Source of the DNA: Dyadobacter sp. CY345
GTDB taxonomy: Bacteria > Bacteroidota > Bacteroidia > Cytophagales > Spirosomataceae
Assembly: GCF_021502725.1 (NCBI RefSeq)
Contig: NZ_JAKFFS010000001.1
Coordinates: 682,001-746,000, forward strand
Reading direction: 5' to 3'
DNA: 64,000 nucleotides
The position numbers and the translations under genes are program-made. The notes under the pieces are model-generated. The model worked only from the letters and a program-made list of their open reading frames with translations, was not told the DNA's origin and searched no databases. Positions 51,743-60,257 of this stretch are shown in pieces. The first letter of the stretch is position 1. The number at the start of each line of letters is the position of its first letter.

Positions 51743-52363
51743 GTGCAGATAAAAGTAGAGAATATAGGTAAAAAATTCATTCAGGAATGGATTATCCGGA
51801 AGGCAAGTTTTGTACTGGAAGAAGGACAGAAATACGTTTTTGTCGGACCAAACGGAAGTGGTAAATCGACACTTTTACAGTTGATCACCGGTATGACTCC
51901 TGCAACAGAAGGTACAATCCTATATATCACCAAAGAAGGGAAAAGTATTGATGTGGACGACTGGTATAAACATCTGGTTATTGCAGCACCGTACCTTGAA
52001 TTAATCGAAGAATTTACCCTGAGAGAGCTGGTCGATTTTCACAAACAATTCAAACCGCTTAAAAATAATATTTCCAGCTCCGATTTCGAAGATTTTATCC
52101 ACTTATCGCACGCACGTGGAAAAGTAATCCGCCATTTTTCATCAGGAATGAAACAGCGGGTCAAACTTGGACTGGCATTTATGTCCGATGTTCCAATTAT
52201 TTTTCTTGATGAACCCACAACAAATTTGGATGTAACCGGTATAAACTGGTATCTTGACAACGTTACAAAAGCGACTGAAAACCAACTTGTTTTGCTAGGT
52301 TCAAATGTGAAGCAGGAATATGAATTTTGTGAAAATATCATATCGGTTTCTGCGTTCAAATAA
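51743..52363 (+). CDS. ABC transporter ATP-binding protein, no permease nearby
   Basis: 206 residues from GTG 51743 (TTG/ATG alternatives do not exist close by in frame). Walker A is GPNGSGKST, the signature is HFSSGMKQRVKLGLAF, and Walker B is VPIIFLDEPTTNLD. The short signature FSSGM resembles ATPases of CcmA or ABC-2 export systems. No permease is adjacent. It may be co-transcribed with the SprB-like gene that starts 20 bases downstream. Confidence 0.85.
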   Translation: MQIKVENIGKKFIQEWIIRKASFVLEEGQKYVFVGPNGSGKSTLLQLITGMTPATEGTILYITKEGKSIDVDDWYKHLVIAAPYLELIEEFTLRELVDFHKQFKPLKNNISSSDFEDFIHLSHARGKVIRHFSSGMKQRVKLGLAFMSDVPIIFLDEPTTNLDVTGINWYLDNVTKATENQLVLLGSNVKQEYEFCENIISVSAFK

Positions 52364-52383
52364 AAACGTATTATCGGCGGGTT

Positions 52384-55300
52384 ATGACAAAAACTATACA
52401 ATGTCTTTTGATTTTGGTACTGGTTTTTTTGGGATCGATCGTAGAGTCGTCCGGCGCCGGAATGTATTTTGTTCAAAATAAGGGTCAGTGGGATTCAGAT
52501 ATTTTGTTCCGAACCGAAATCCCCGGAGGCTTTTTGTTCCTGAAAAATAATTCGCTGGTCTATTCACTTTATGACGCTTCCCAGGTATCGTCTGCGCATA
52601 CGAAAGCAACTCCCGCATCTCCTAATGCGAAATTCTCACCGGCGAAGCCAAAAATAATCAATGCCCACGGCGTTGAAGTTTTGTTTGAAAACAGCAATAG
52701 CCAAATCAAATACACAACAAAATATCCTGTAAAAACGCGCTTCAATTATTTTTTTGGTGGTTCTGAAACCGCACGTGTTGGCGACGTTGGTGCTTTTCAG
52801 GAAGTTATTTACGAAGGAGTATACCAGGGAATTGATCTTCGTATCTACATTTACGATAATACCCTTAAATATGAATTTATTGTTCATCCGCAGGCTGATG
52901 CTTCCCAGATCAGGCTGAGGTATGAAGGAGCTAGCAGTGTGGCTGTGAATGAATCTGGACAAACGATCGTGAAAACTTCGGTTGGACAGTTTAAGGAAGC
53001 GCAACCTTATTCTTTTCAGGAAATTAACAAAAGAACACAAGATGTTGCTTCCAAAGTCGTCCTGACGGAAAACAACCAGATTGAATTTTCTTTTCCAAAA
53101 GGGTATTCCAAATCCGAAACTTTGACGATTGACCCGGAATTAATATTTTCTACCTATTCGGGATCTACGGCTGATAACTGGGGGCACACCGCAACGTATG
53201 ATGCCGAAGGAAATTTGTATTCGGGCGGAACAGTTTTCGGAGTCGGGTTTCCAGCAACGGTGGGTGCTTACCAGGTTAGATTTTCAGCGCTTGTTGATGT
53301 GGGAATTTTAAAATTCAGTCCCGATGGAAGCCAGCTTTTATATGCGACCTATCTCGGAGGAAATAATACAGATGTACCTAATAGTCTGATTGTAAATAGT
53401 AAAAATGAATTGTTGATTTTTGGGACAACTTCTTCAAGTAATTTCCCAACCGGTTCAAATGCATTTCAAAAAGTGTTTGGTGGCGGTATTGCTATTGAAC
53501 CGGTTGGCGGACTGGAACTTTTTAATGGCAGTGATATTTTTGTGTCAAAACTTAGCGGCGACGGAAAACAATTACTCGCCTCAACCTTGGTAGGTGGAAA
53601 AGGTAACGACGGAATCAGCGATATTGGACCGGCCACGATAAGAAATTATGGCGATAGTTTTCGGGGTGAAATCGAGCTGGATGATCAGGATAATGTTTTT
53701 GTAGTGTCGTCAACGAATTCAGATAATTTTCCGCTTCAAAATGCTGCTCAAAGCCAGCTTGCCGGAATTCAGGATGGTGTTTTGATTAAACTTTCGGCTG
53801 ATTTGAATGTTTTGCTTTGGGGTACCTATGTCGGCGGGAATGGTTTTGATGCCGCTTTTTCGATAAAATCTGCGAAAAATGGGGATGCTTATGTGACGGG
53901 AATTACGCAAAGCTCAAATCTTGCAACAAACAGCACATCGTATCAACCAAAAATAAACGGAACGGAAGACGCTTTTGTAGCGATTTATTCCAACGGCAAA
54001 TTAAAAATTGCAACTTATTTAGGTACTCCCGCAGCCGATGGAGCTTATCTGCTTGATTTTGACCCAAATGAAAATGTCTTTGTATATGGTTTGACGACTG
54101 GTGAATATCCGGTGACCAGGGGTCTGTATAGCAACGCAAAAAGCAACCAGTTTATCCACGCGCTGGACCATAATTTGACCCAATCAATTTTCTCTACAAC
54201 AATCGGATCAGGGAGAGGGACGCCTGATATCTCTCCGACTGCGTTTCTGGTCAGCGAATGTGGAAATATCTATATCGCGGGCTGGGGTGGCGATGTAAAT
54301 ATACGGACTTCCAGCAATACGGCGAGTAGTACTACACGGCTTCCTGTTACAGAAAATGCCATTCAAACGGTGACGACGGGAAATAATTTCTATATCGCCA
54401 TCTTAGAAGAAGGAGCGAAGTCGCTTTTGTATGCTACGTATTTTGGGAGTGAAAACCGCCAAGCCGAAGGCGACCATGTTGATGGCGGAACGAGTCGTTT
54501 TGATAAAAATGGCGTGATTTATCACGCAACATGTTCGTGCGGAGGAAGTAATTTTCCGGTTACACCACAAGCCTGGTCCAAAACGAACCGGAATGCAAAT
54601 TGTAATAATGCGGCGTTCAAAATCGATATCGATTTGCTACGGGCAGATTTCGATGTTTATCAGGGCGAAAATAAAAATGTACTGCAAGGTTGCGCGCCGC
54701 TTACGCTGGATTTTATCAATGCCAGTGAAGGCGGAGTGGAATATTTCTGGGAGATAAACGGGAATGGGATTTCACGGGAGGAGGATGGTGGAAGTTATAC
54801 ATTTTCTGAGGCTGGTGAATACAAGGTTACATTGAAAGCATATAACAAGTTAAGCTGCAAGCGAATGGATATGGCTGAGAAAATTATCAAGGTAGAAAGT
54901 GTTAACGCACAGGTAATCAGCGACACAATTGTATGCGAGAATAAAACGATCAGCCTCTTCGCCAGTGGCGGTACAAAATACAAATGGTCACCGGCTACTG
55001 GTTTGGATAATGCCAATATTGCGAATCCAAAAGTCACCATCGATAAGTCTACCGAGTATACCGTTGAGATCAGTACAGAAAGTGGCTGTGCTGTTACAAG
55101 GAAAGTGAACGTAAGGGTTGAGGAAAACGCAGATTTTACAGCGATGCAGAATGTTACTTCTTGTGCAGGAAATCTAGTTACTTTAACGGTATCGGGTGAA
55201 GCCACAGCATACAACTGGACAGGAGATTCAACGATGAGCGCAACCACTGGGGAATCTATCACCGCAAGTCCATCTCATACGACCATTTATACGATCGAAG

Positions 55301-55839
55301 GAATGTATGGAAATGGGTGTCGTCCGAGACGACAGATAACTGTGATTATTGATAAAGCGCACGAACCTGCGTTCGAAATTGTAAGATCGGGGGGCGAATG
55401 TAACAAACCGGTTAAATATTCGATGTTGAACAAAACCTCTAATGCAGAACGATATGAGTGGAATCTCGGAACGGTTAATGGTTTGAATACGGCAAATGTT
55501 GAAGATTACAGTTTTGAAACGCCGGGGAAATATGTTGTGACGCTTACTTCTTATAACGCGGCCGGTTGCGCACTTTCCACGGCAAAAGAATTAAGTGCCG
55601 AGCCTCCGCTTATTTTAGCAAACGTGATCACGCCCAACGGCGATGGAAAAAATGACAATTTTGTAGTTCCGGTTTCCGGATCGACGTTGGAAATTTATAA
55701 TCGTTGGGGGAAAAGTGTTTTCAAATCGGCCAATTACAAAGATGATTGGGGAAAAGGTGTAGCAAATGGGACTTATTTTTATGTTGTCGATACGCCTGGC
55801 GGCAATCATTGTAAAGGATGGCTGGAAGTTTTGGAATAA
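52384..55839 (+). CDS. Giant secreted protein with SBBP repeats, PKD domain and gliding-motility C-terminal domain
   Basis: 1151 residues with a signal peptide (1-23). The N-terminal region (about 25-260) matches the DUF7948 type with IYEGVYQGIDLRIYIYDNTLKYEF. Next are beta-propeller repeats (YATYLGGNNTDVPNSLIV, ATYVGGNGFDAAFSIKS-like), then a PKD domain (SEGGVEYFWEINGNG ... GEYKVTLKAY), further Ig-like repeats, and a C-terminal CHU_C domain (NVITPNGDGKNDNF ... LEIYNRWGKSVF ... NGTYFYVV). That end is the type B sorting signal of the type IX secretion system, so surface display or secretion is expected. Confidence 0.9.
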   Translation: MTKTIQCLLILVLVFLGSIVESSGAGMYFVQNKGQWDSDILFRTEIPGGFLFLKNNSLVYSLYDASQVSSAHTKATPASPNAKFSPAKPKIINAHGVEVLFENSNSQIKYTTKYPVKTRFNYFFGGSETARVGDVGAFQEVIYEGVYQGIDLRIYIYDNTLKYEFIVHPQADASQIRLRYEGASSVAVNESGQTIVKTSVGQFKEAQPYSFQEINKRTQDVASKVVLTENNQIEFSFPKGYSKSETLTIDPELIFSTYSGSTADNWGHTATYDAEGNLYSGGTVFGVGFPATVGAYQVRFSALVDVGILKFSPDGSQLLYATYLGGNNTDVPNSLIVNSKNELLIFGTTSSSNFPTGSNAFQKVFGGGIAIEPVGGLELFNGSDIFVSKLSGDGKQLLASTLVGGKGNDGISDIGPATIRNYGDSFRGEIELDDQDNVFVVSSTNSDNFPLQNAAQSQLAGIQDGVLIKLSADLNVLLWGTYVGGNGFDAAFSIKSAKNGDAYVTGITQSSNLATNSTSYQPKINGTEDAFVAIYSNGKLKIATYLGTPAADGAYLLDFDPNENVFVYGLTTGEYPVTRGLYSNAKSNQFIHALDHNLTQSIFSTTIGSGRGTPDISPTAFLVSECGNIYIAGWGGDVNIRTSSNTASSTTRLPVTENAIQTVTTGNNFYIAILEEGAKSLLYATYFGSENRQAEGDHVDGGTSRFDKNGVIYHATCSCGGSNFPVTPQAWSKTNRNANCNNAAFKIDIDLLRADFDVYQGENKNVLQGCAPLTLDFINASEGGVEYFWEINGNGISREEDGGSYTFSEAGEYKVTLKAYNKLSCKRMDMAEKIIKVESVNAQVISDTIVCENKTISLFASGGTKYKWSPATGLDNANIANPKVTIDKSTEYTVEISTESGCAVTRKVNVRVEENADFTAMQNVTSCAGNLVTLTVSGEATAYNWTGDSTMSATTGESITASPSHTTIYTIEGMYGNGCRPRRQITVIIDKAHEPAFEIVRSGGECNKPVKYSMLNKTSNAERYEWNLGTVNGLNTANVEDYSFETPGKYVVTLTSYNAAGCALSTAKELSAEPPLILANVITPNGDGKNDNFVVPVSGSTLEIYNRWGKSVFKSANYKDDWGKGVANGTYFYVVDTPGGNHCKGWLEVLE

Positions 55840-55925
55840 TTGGCCTGTTGTGAAATCGGTATTTTGGATCAAATTAATTAGCTTTAATTATAATTAAGGA
55901 TTTCAATAACTTAACATTTGACACG

Positions 55926-56375
55926 ATGAAGAAATTATTCATATTGATCTTCGCATTGGCATTTTCGTCAGCTTCTTATGCACAGACTACCGCTTATTTT
56001 GGAAAAGAAATCAATGATAAGAAAGCGATTGATGCGAAAGTTTTGCCTGAGAAAATGGCGGGAAAAGAAGAATACGCTACAAAGGTTACGGGAACGGTAG
56101 AATCTGTTTGTCAGGTAAAAGGCTGCTGGATGAAGGTGAAAATGGATAACGGCGAAACGATGCGTGTGATGTTCAGAGATTATGCGTTTTTTGTTCCAAA
56201 GGATATTGCCGGAAAAACCGTTGTTTTTGAAGGTGATGCTCAGTTTAAAACGGTACCTGTTGAACATTTGCAGCATTATGCCAAAGATGCCGGAAAAAGC
56301 GATGAGGAAATTGCTAAGATAACTGAACCAAAAAAGGAAATGACGTTTATTGCAGACGGGGTTTTGGTCAAGTAA
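55926..56375 (+). CDS. DUF4920 domain protein, secreted
   Basis: 149 residues with a signal peptide ending SYAQ. The mature part reads YFGKEINDKKAIDAKVLPEKM, then VTGTVESVCQVKGCWMKVKM and RVMFRDYAFFVPKDIAGKTVVFEG, matching DUF4920. The conserved CxxKGCWM pair suggests metal or redox binding. Terminator at 56423. Confidence 0.88.
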   Translation: MKKLFILIFALAFSSASYAQTTAYFGKEINDKKAIDAKVLPEKMAGKEEYATKVTGTVESVCQVKGCWMKVKMDNGETMRVMFRDYAFFVPKDIAGKTVVFEGDAQFKTVPVEHLQHYAKDAGKSDEEIAKITEPKKEMTFIADGVLVK

Positions 56376-56422
56376 TTGCAAACAAGATTCTCCGAAAGGA
56401 CTCGATAAGTAAGAACTATATC

Positions 56423-56463
56423 AATGGACACTTTTGTATCAATACAAAAAGTGTCCATTTTTT
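56423..56463 (+). terminator. Terminator after the DUF4920 gene
   Basis: AATGGACACTTTTGTAT pairs with the matching 56442-56459 arm with a one-base bulge, then TTTTTT. A TTG at 56434 that would open the next frame lies inside it. Confidence 0.88.
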
Positions 56464-58233
56464 ATGAAAGCCAGATTTCTATTTTTTATTCTTCTTGTTC
56501 TTAATAATTCATATTCTTTCGCCCAGAATACACAATTCACGTGGTGGAATCCGGCAAGCAGCAAATTTCCGGTTATTGAAGGACAGGCCTGGCCCGATGA
56601 GGTGAAAAATCGCTATGACCGGTTGCCTGCCCGGGCTGAAAAATTGGTTAGAGAACAGGTTTGGGATCTTTCAAGGCAATCCGCGGGGCTCATGATTCGG
56701 TTCAGGGCTAATTCGGGTGAAATCAAAATCAGGTATCAGGTTGGAGGGAAACTGTCACTTCCACATATGCCTTCTACGGGAGTAAGCGGGGTGGATGTAT
56801 ATGCCATTTCAAACGACGGTGAATGGCGTTGGTGCGCCGCTAAATATGCCTTTGGCGACACAATAACTTATAATTTCAAGAACATAGACCCTGTCGATCA
56901 GAATCATAAACTGGGCAGAGAATACCGGTTGTTTTTACCTCTATATAACAATATGCAATGGCTGGAAATCGGCGTTCCGGATGGTACCAGATTTGAAGCT
57001 TTACCAGTTCGACCGGACAAACCTATTGTGGTATACGGCACTTCCATCGCGCAGGGAGCCTGTGCTTCCCGACCGGGAATGGCGTGGACGTCGATCTTAT
57101 CAAGAAAAATGGATGATCCTTTAATTAATCTTGGCTTTTCGGGAAACGGTCGTCTGGAAAAAGAAGTGGTTGATATGGTTTCTGAAATCGACGCGAAAAT
57201 ATTCGTTCTGGATTGTCTTCCGAATCTCGTTGCCAGTGTGAAAATTAGTTTGGACGAAGTGAAGGCCAGGATTTTAAATGCTGTACGCGATTTAAGAAAA
57301 AAACACAACTTGACTCCGATTTTATTGGCAGAACACGACGGTTATACGGACGAGGCGATCAATTCCGTCAGCCGCAAAAATTATCAGGAAGTTAATGCGG
57401 TAATGAAGGAAGCATTTGCGCAGTTGAAATCAGAAGGTATCACAGGCATTTACCTGATTCCCAAAGAAGATTTCAAGCAGGATATTGAAACAACGGTAGA
57501 TGGCACACACCCAACTGACCTGGGAATGATGCGCTATGCAGAGGCGTATGAGAAACACATCCGGAATATTTTACATGAGCCGACAGGCACTGTCTCGACA
57601 ACGAAGCCGTGCACGCAACTTCGTGAATTGAATAATTACGACTGGGAGACTCGCCACAGGGAGATATTATCATTAGATAAGACAGAAAAGCCACAAATCG
57701 TTGTTATCGGAAATTCTATCACACATTTCTGGGGAGGTATGCCAAAAGGGCCGCGTGCTACCGGCGAGGATTCCTGGAATAAGACCTTTGGGATGACGGG
57801 CGTACGTAATATGGGTTATGGCTGGGATCGAATTGAAAACGTGCTTTGGCGGGTATATCACGGGGAACTTGACGGGTACAGTGCCAAAAAGATCTTTGTA
57901 AATAGTGGCACAAATAATCTTCAATGGAACAAAGACGGAGAAATTCTTGAAGGATGGAAATTGTTGATCGAAGCGATCAAATTCAGGCAACCTGATGCTG
58001 ATCTGATGATGGTTGGGATTTATCCGAGAAGGGAACAGGAAGACCGCGTCAGAAAATTAAATGTTGAATTAAAACAGCTGGCAAAAACGATGAATGTAAA
58101 TTTCGTTGATCCGGGTCTGGTGCTGGCAGCTAAGAATGGAAAAATTGATGAAACGCTGTTTTCAGACGGTTTGCATCCGAATGCGAAGGGATACTTGATT
58201 TTAGGAAAAGCTTTTGAACCGTTTGTGAAATAA
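56464..58233 (+). CDS. Secreted protein with two SGNH/GDSL hydrolase domains
   Basis: 589 residues from ATG 56464 (signal peptide MKARFLFFILLVLNNSYSFA). A beta-sandwich N-domain (about 25-180) precedes SGNH domain 1 (VVYGTSIAQGA, LGFSGNGRLE, VDGTHPTDLGMMRYA) and SGNH domain 2 (VVIGNSITHFWGG, NSGTNNLQWN, SDGLHPNAKGYL). Each domain carries its own Ser, Gly, Asn and Asp-x-x-His. It resembles carbohydrate-deacetylating esterases fused to a platelet-activating-factor-acetylhydrolase-like domain. The two may act on different acyl groups of one polysaccharide. Confidence 0.88.
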   Translation: MKARFLFFILLVLNNSYSFAQNTQFTWWNPASSKFPVIEGQAWPDEVKNRYDRLPARAEKLVREQVWDLSRQSAGLMIRFRANSGEIKIRYQVGGKLSLPHMPSTGVSGVDVYAISNDGEWRWCAAKYAFGDTITYNFKNIDPVDQNHKLGREYRLFLPLYNNMQWLEIGVPDGTRFEALPVRPDKPIVVYGTSIAQGACASRPGMAWTSILSRKMDDPLINLGFSGNGRLEKEVVDMVSEIDAKIFVLDCLPNLVASVKISLDEVKARILNAVRDLRKKHNLTPILLAEHDGYTDEAINSVSRKNYQEVNAVMKEAFAQLKSEGITGIYLIPKEDFKQDIETTVDGTHPTDLGMMRYAEAYEKHIRNILHEPTGTVSTTKPCTQLRELNNYDWETRHREILSLDKTEKPQIVVIGNSITHFWGGMPKGPRATGEDSWNKTFGMTGVRNMGYGWDRIENVLWRVYHGELDGYSAKKIFVNSGTNNLQWNKDGEILEGWKLLIEAIKFRQPDADLMMVGIYPRREQEDRVRKLNVELKQLAKTMNVNFVDPGLVLAAKNGKIDETLFSDGLHPNAKGYLILGKAFEPFVK

Positions 58234-58244
58234 ACGGTTCAAAA
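58212..58244. terminator. Convergent terminator overlapping the SGNH gene end
   Basis: TTTTGAACCGTTT pairs perfectly with AAACGGTTCAAAA. The left arm lies in the last codons of the SGNH gene. A T-run follows on the minus strand, serving menA. Confidence 0.85.
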
Positions 58245-58250
58245 TTTAAC

Positions 58251-59144
58251 TCATAATATTACGCCAATACCAAAAAGAATGACGAACAATAAAGTTGAAA
58301 GCGCCATTTGTTTCAGATAAGGATCAAGTTCACTGGCTTTTTTCAGGCGGGAAACAGCCAGACCATTTTTAATAAATAGCGGAAAACTGAGCAGGAATAT
58401 CAGACTGGTATAACCCGAGAAGTTCTGGACTGTATAGATCAATATACAGGACATTCCGATTAATAAAATAGCCCAGTGATAAAGCACCGCTTTCTCTCTT
58501 CCTAGGCGCACAGGAATAGAATTTTTGCCAGTTGCCCTGTCAGATTCGATATCCCGAATGTTGTTGATATTTAGCACTGCCACGGCAAATAAACCGCAGC
58601 TTGTAGCCGGTAACAACAAATCCCAATTCCAGACATGCGTATGCAAATAACTGCTTCCAAGAACGCCAACCCAGCCGAAGAAAATCAGCACTGACAAATC
58701 CCCCAGACCAACATATCCGTAAGGACGTTTCCCGGCAGTGTAAGTAATGGCGGCGATGATACAGGCGATCCCTATGCCTAAAAACACCCAGAATGTATTT
58801 GCAGGAGCATCTTTCAAAGCGATATACAGCAGCGAAATTCCTGAAATTAATGACAAAATGGAAAATAAAATAATGGCTTTCAACATCGTTGAAGCCGGAA
58901 TACTTCCTGAATGAACTGCTCTGCGCGGACCTTCCCGAAGTTCGGTATCTTTCCCGTTTACAGCATCGCCATAATCATTAGCAAAGTTGGAAAGTACTTG
59001 TAAAAGCGTTGTTGTGAGTATGCTCAACAAAGCAACGGGCCAGCTGAACTGACCCGTTGATGCCGCTAAAAAGCAGCCCATTAATATGCAGGAAAGTGCC
59101 AGGGGTAACGTACGTGGCCGGGCAGCTTCTATCCAAGATTTCAT
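58251..59144 (-). CDS. menA: 1,4-dihydroxy-2-naphthoate polyprenyltransferase MenA
   Basis: 297 residues, about nine helices. UbiA motifs are NFANDYGDAVNGKDT (first Asp-rich motif) and NNIRDIESDRATGK (second), with GPRRAVHSG as in MenA. It joins the prenyl tail to DHNA in menaquinone synthesis at the inner membrane. It follows a DUF5618 gene by 17 bases in a minus-strand group with GPx. Confidence 0.95.
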   Translation of the reverse strand: MKSWIEAARPRTLPLALSCILMGCFLAASTGQFSWPVALLSILTTTLLQVLSNFANDYGDAVNGKDTELREGPRRAVHSGSIPASTMLKAIILFSILSLISGISLLYIALKDAPANTFWVFLGIGIACIIAAITYTAGKRPYGYVGLGDLSVLIFFGWVGVLGSSYLHTHVWNWDLLLPATSCGLFAVAVLNINNIRDIESDRATGKNSIPVRLGREKAVLYHWAILLIGMSCILIYTVQNFSGYTSLIFLLSFPLFIKNGLAVSRLKKASELDPYLKQMALSTLLFVILFGIGVIL

Positions 59145-59161
59145 TTTACTATCACTTAATA

Positions 59162-59536
59162 TTAAGCCTGGGCTCTTTGTTCAACCCAGGCAATTATTTT
59201 TTCTGCATCTTTCAGACCAGCGACTGCTACTTCGGCACTAAGATTTCCATCGTAACTCATCGCCAAGTGTAAAGTGTCATAAGCAGCGAGAAAGGCGGAA
59301 AGGATCTTTTTATCCATTTTTGCCAATTCTTCTTTATACCATTCCACACTTTTACGGCCTTTTTTCTTATCACCTAAAATTGAATCCAATGCTACCAATA
59401 CGCCGGCATAAGCCGTATGGCCAGCCATTTTTACATACTTCCGATCCTGATAATAACCATTTTCTTTTTTGGCTTTTTCGCTCAGGAGATCTTTGGCATT
59501 GGTGATATGTCTTTTAGCTTCCAATAACTCTTTCAT
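59162..59536 (-). CDS. DUF5618 family protein
   Basis: 124 residues from ATG 59536 (MKELLEAKRHIT); the frame is open to 59581, which would overlap the GPx gene. Helical, with ENGYYQDRKYVKMAGHTAYAGVLVALD as its conserved core. I recall this as DUF5618, a Bacteroidota family of unknown function. Related helical proteins resemble HEPN folds, which I only suggest. Between gpx and menA in the same operon. Confidence 0.75.
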   Translation of the reverse strand: MKELLEAKRHITNAKDLLSEKAKKENGYYQDRKYVKMAGHTAYAGVLVALDSILGDKKKGRKSVEWYKEELAKMDKKILSAFLAAYDTLHLAMSYDGNLSAEVAVAGLKDAEKIIAWVEQRAQA

Positions 59537-59570
59537 ATAATGTGCGTGATGAAGTTTGTGAACTGATTGA

Positions 59571-60155
59571 TCAGATACCAACAGCTTTCAAAAACTCAGG
59601 ATCTGTCGGCAAGATTTTTGAAGCGAAGAAATTTGTCAATTCGCCTTTTTCGTTTACTACATATTTGCAGAAATTCCATGTAGGCACCTTGTCATTCCAG
59701 CCATTTAATTCTTTGGTAGAAAGCCATTTGTAAATTGGAGCCTGGTCGTCGCCAACAACTGAAACTTTCTCAAACATCGGGAAAGAAACGCCATAAGTTT
59801 TTGAACAGAATGTAGCGATTTCTTCACTTGTACCTGGTTCCTGTCCACCAAAGTTGTTAGCAGGGAAACCCAAAACGACCACTTTATCGCCATGCTCTTT
59901 ATTGAATTTTTCCCAGTCAGCATACTGTTTTGTGTATCCGCATTTCGAGGCTACATTCAGGATAACTACTTTCTTTCCTTTGTACTGGCTCAAATCAACC
60001 GTTTTTTCGCCAACAAGTGATTTAACTTTAAAGTCGTACAAAGTTTGTTTTGCAACAATATGTTCGGCCGGTTTCTGCGCAATTTCACTTTTATCAGCAA
60101 AAATGCCTGAAATAAGAGAAGTGATCATAATAAAAATTGATTTTAACAAGTTCAT
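59571..60155 (-). CDS. Glutathione peroxidase family protein
   Basis: 194 residues with a signal-like N-terminus. Catalytic Cys lies in VASKCGYTKQY in place of selenocysteine, with LGFPANNFGGQEPG (the Gln) and TWNFCKYVVNEKG (Trp, Asn). The usual FPCNQFG cysteine is Ala-Asn, so a resolving cysteine must lie elsewhere, if used. It reduces peroxides, usually with thioredoxin in bacteria. Confidence 0.92.
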   Translation of the reverse strand: MNLLKSIFIMITSLISGIFADKSEIAQKPAEHIVAKQTLYDFKVKSLVGEKTVDLSQYKGKKVVILNVASKCGYTKQYADWEKFNKEHGDKVVVLGFPANNFGGQEPGTSEEIATFCSKTYGVSFPMFEKVSVVGDDQAPIYKWLSTKELNGWNDKVPTWNFCKYVVNEKGELTNFFASKILPTDPEFLKAVGI

Positions 60156-60257
60156 AACAAATCGATTTGGTTAAGTAATAGGTTGGAAATTTGATTTACG
60201 AAAACTGGCTTTCAAACGATTGAAATTCAGGTATAAAATTAATGTAAAAAAATGCTT

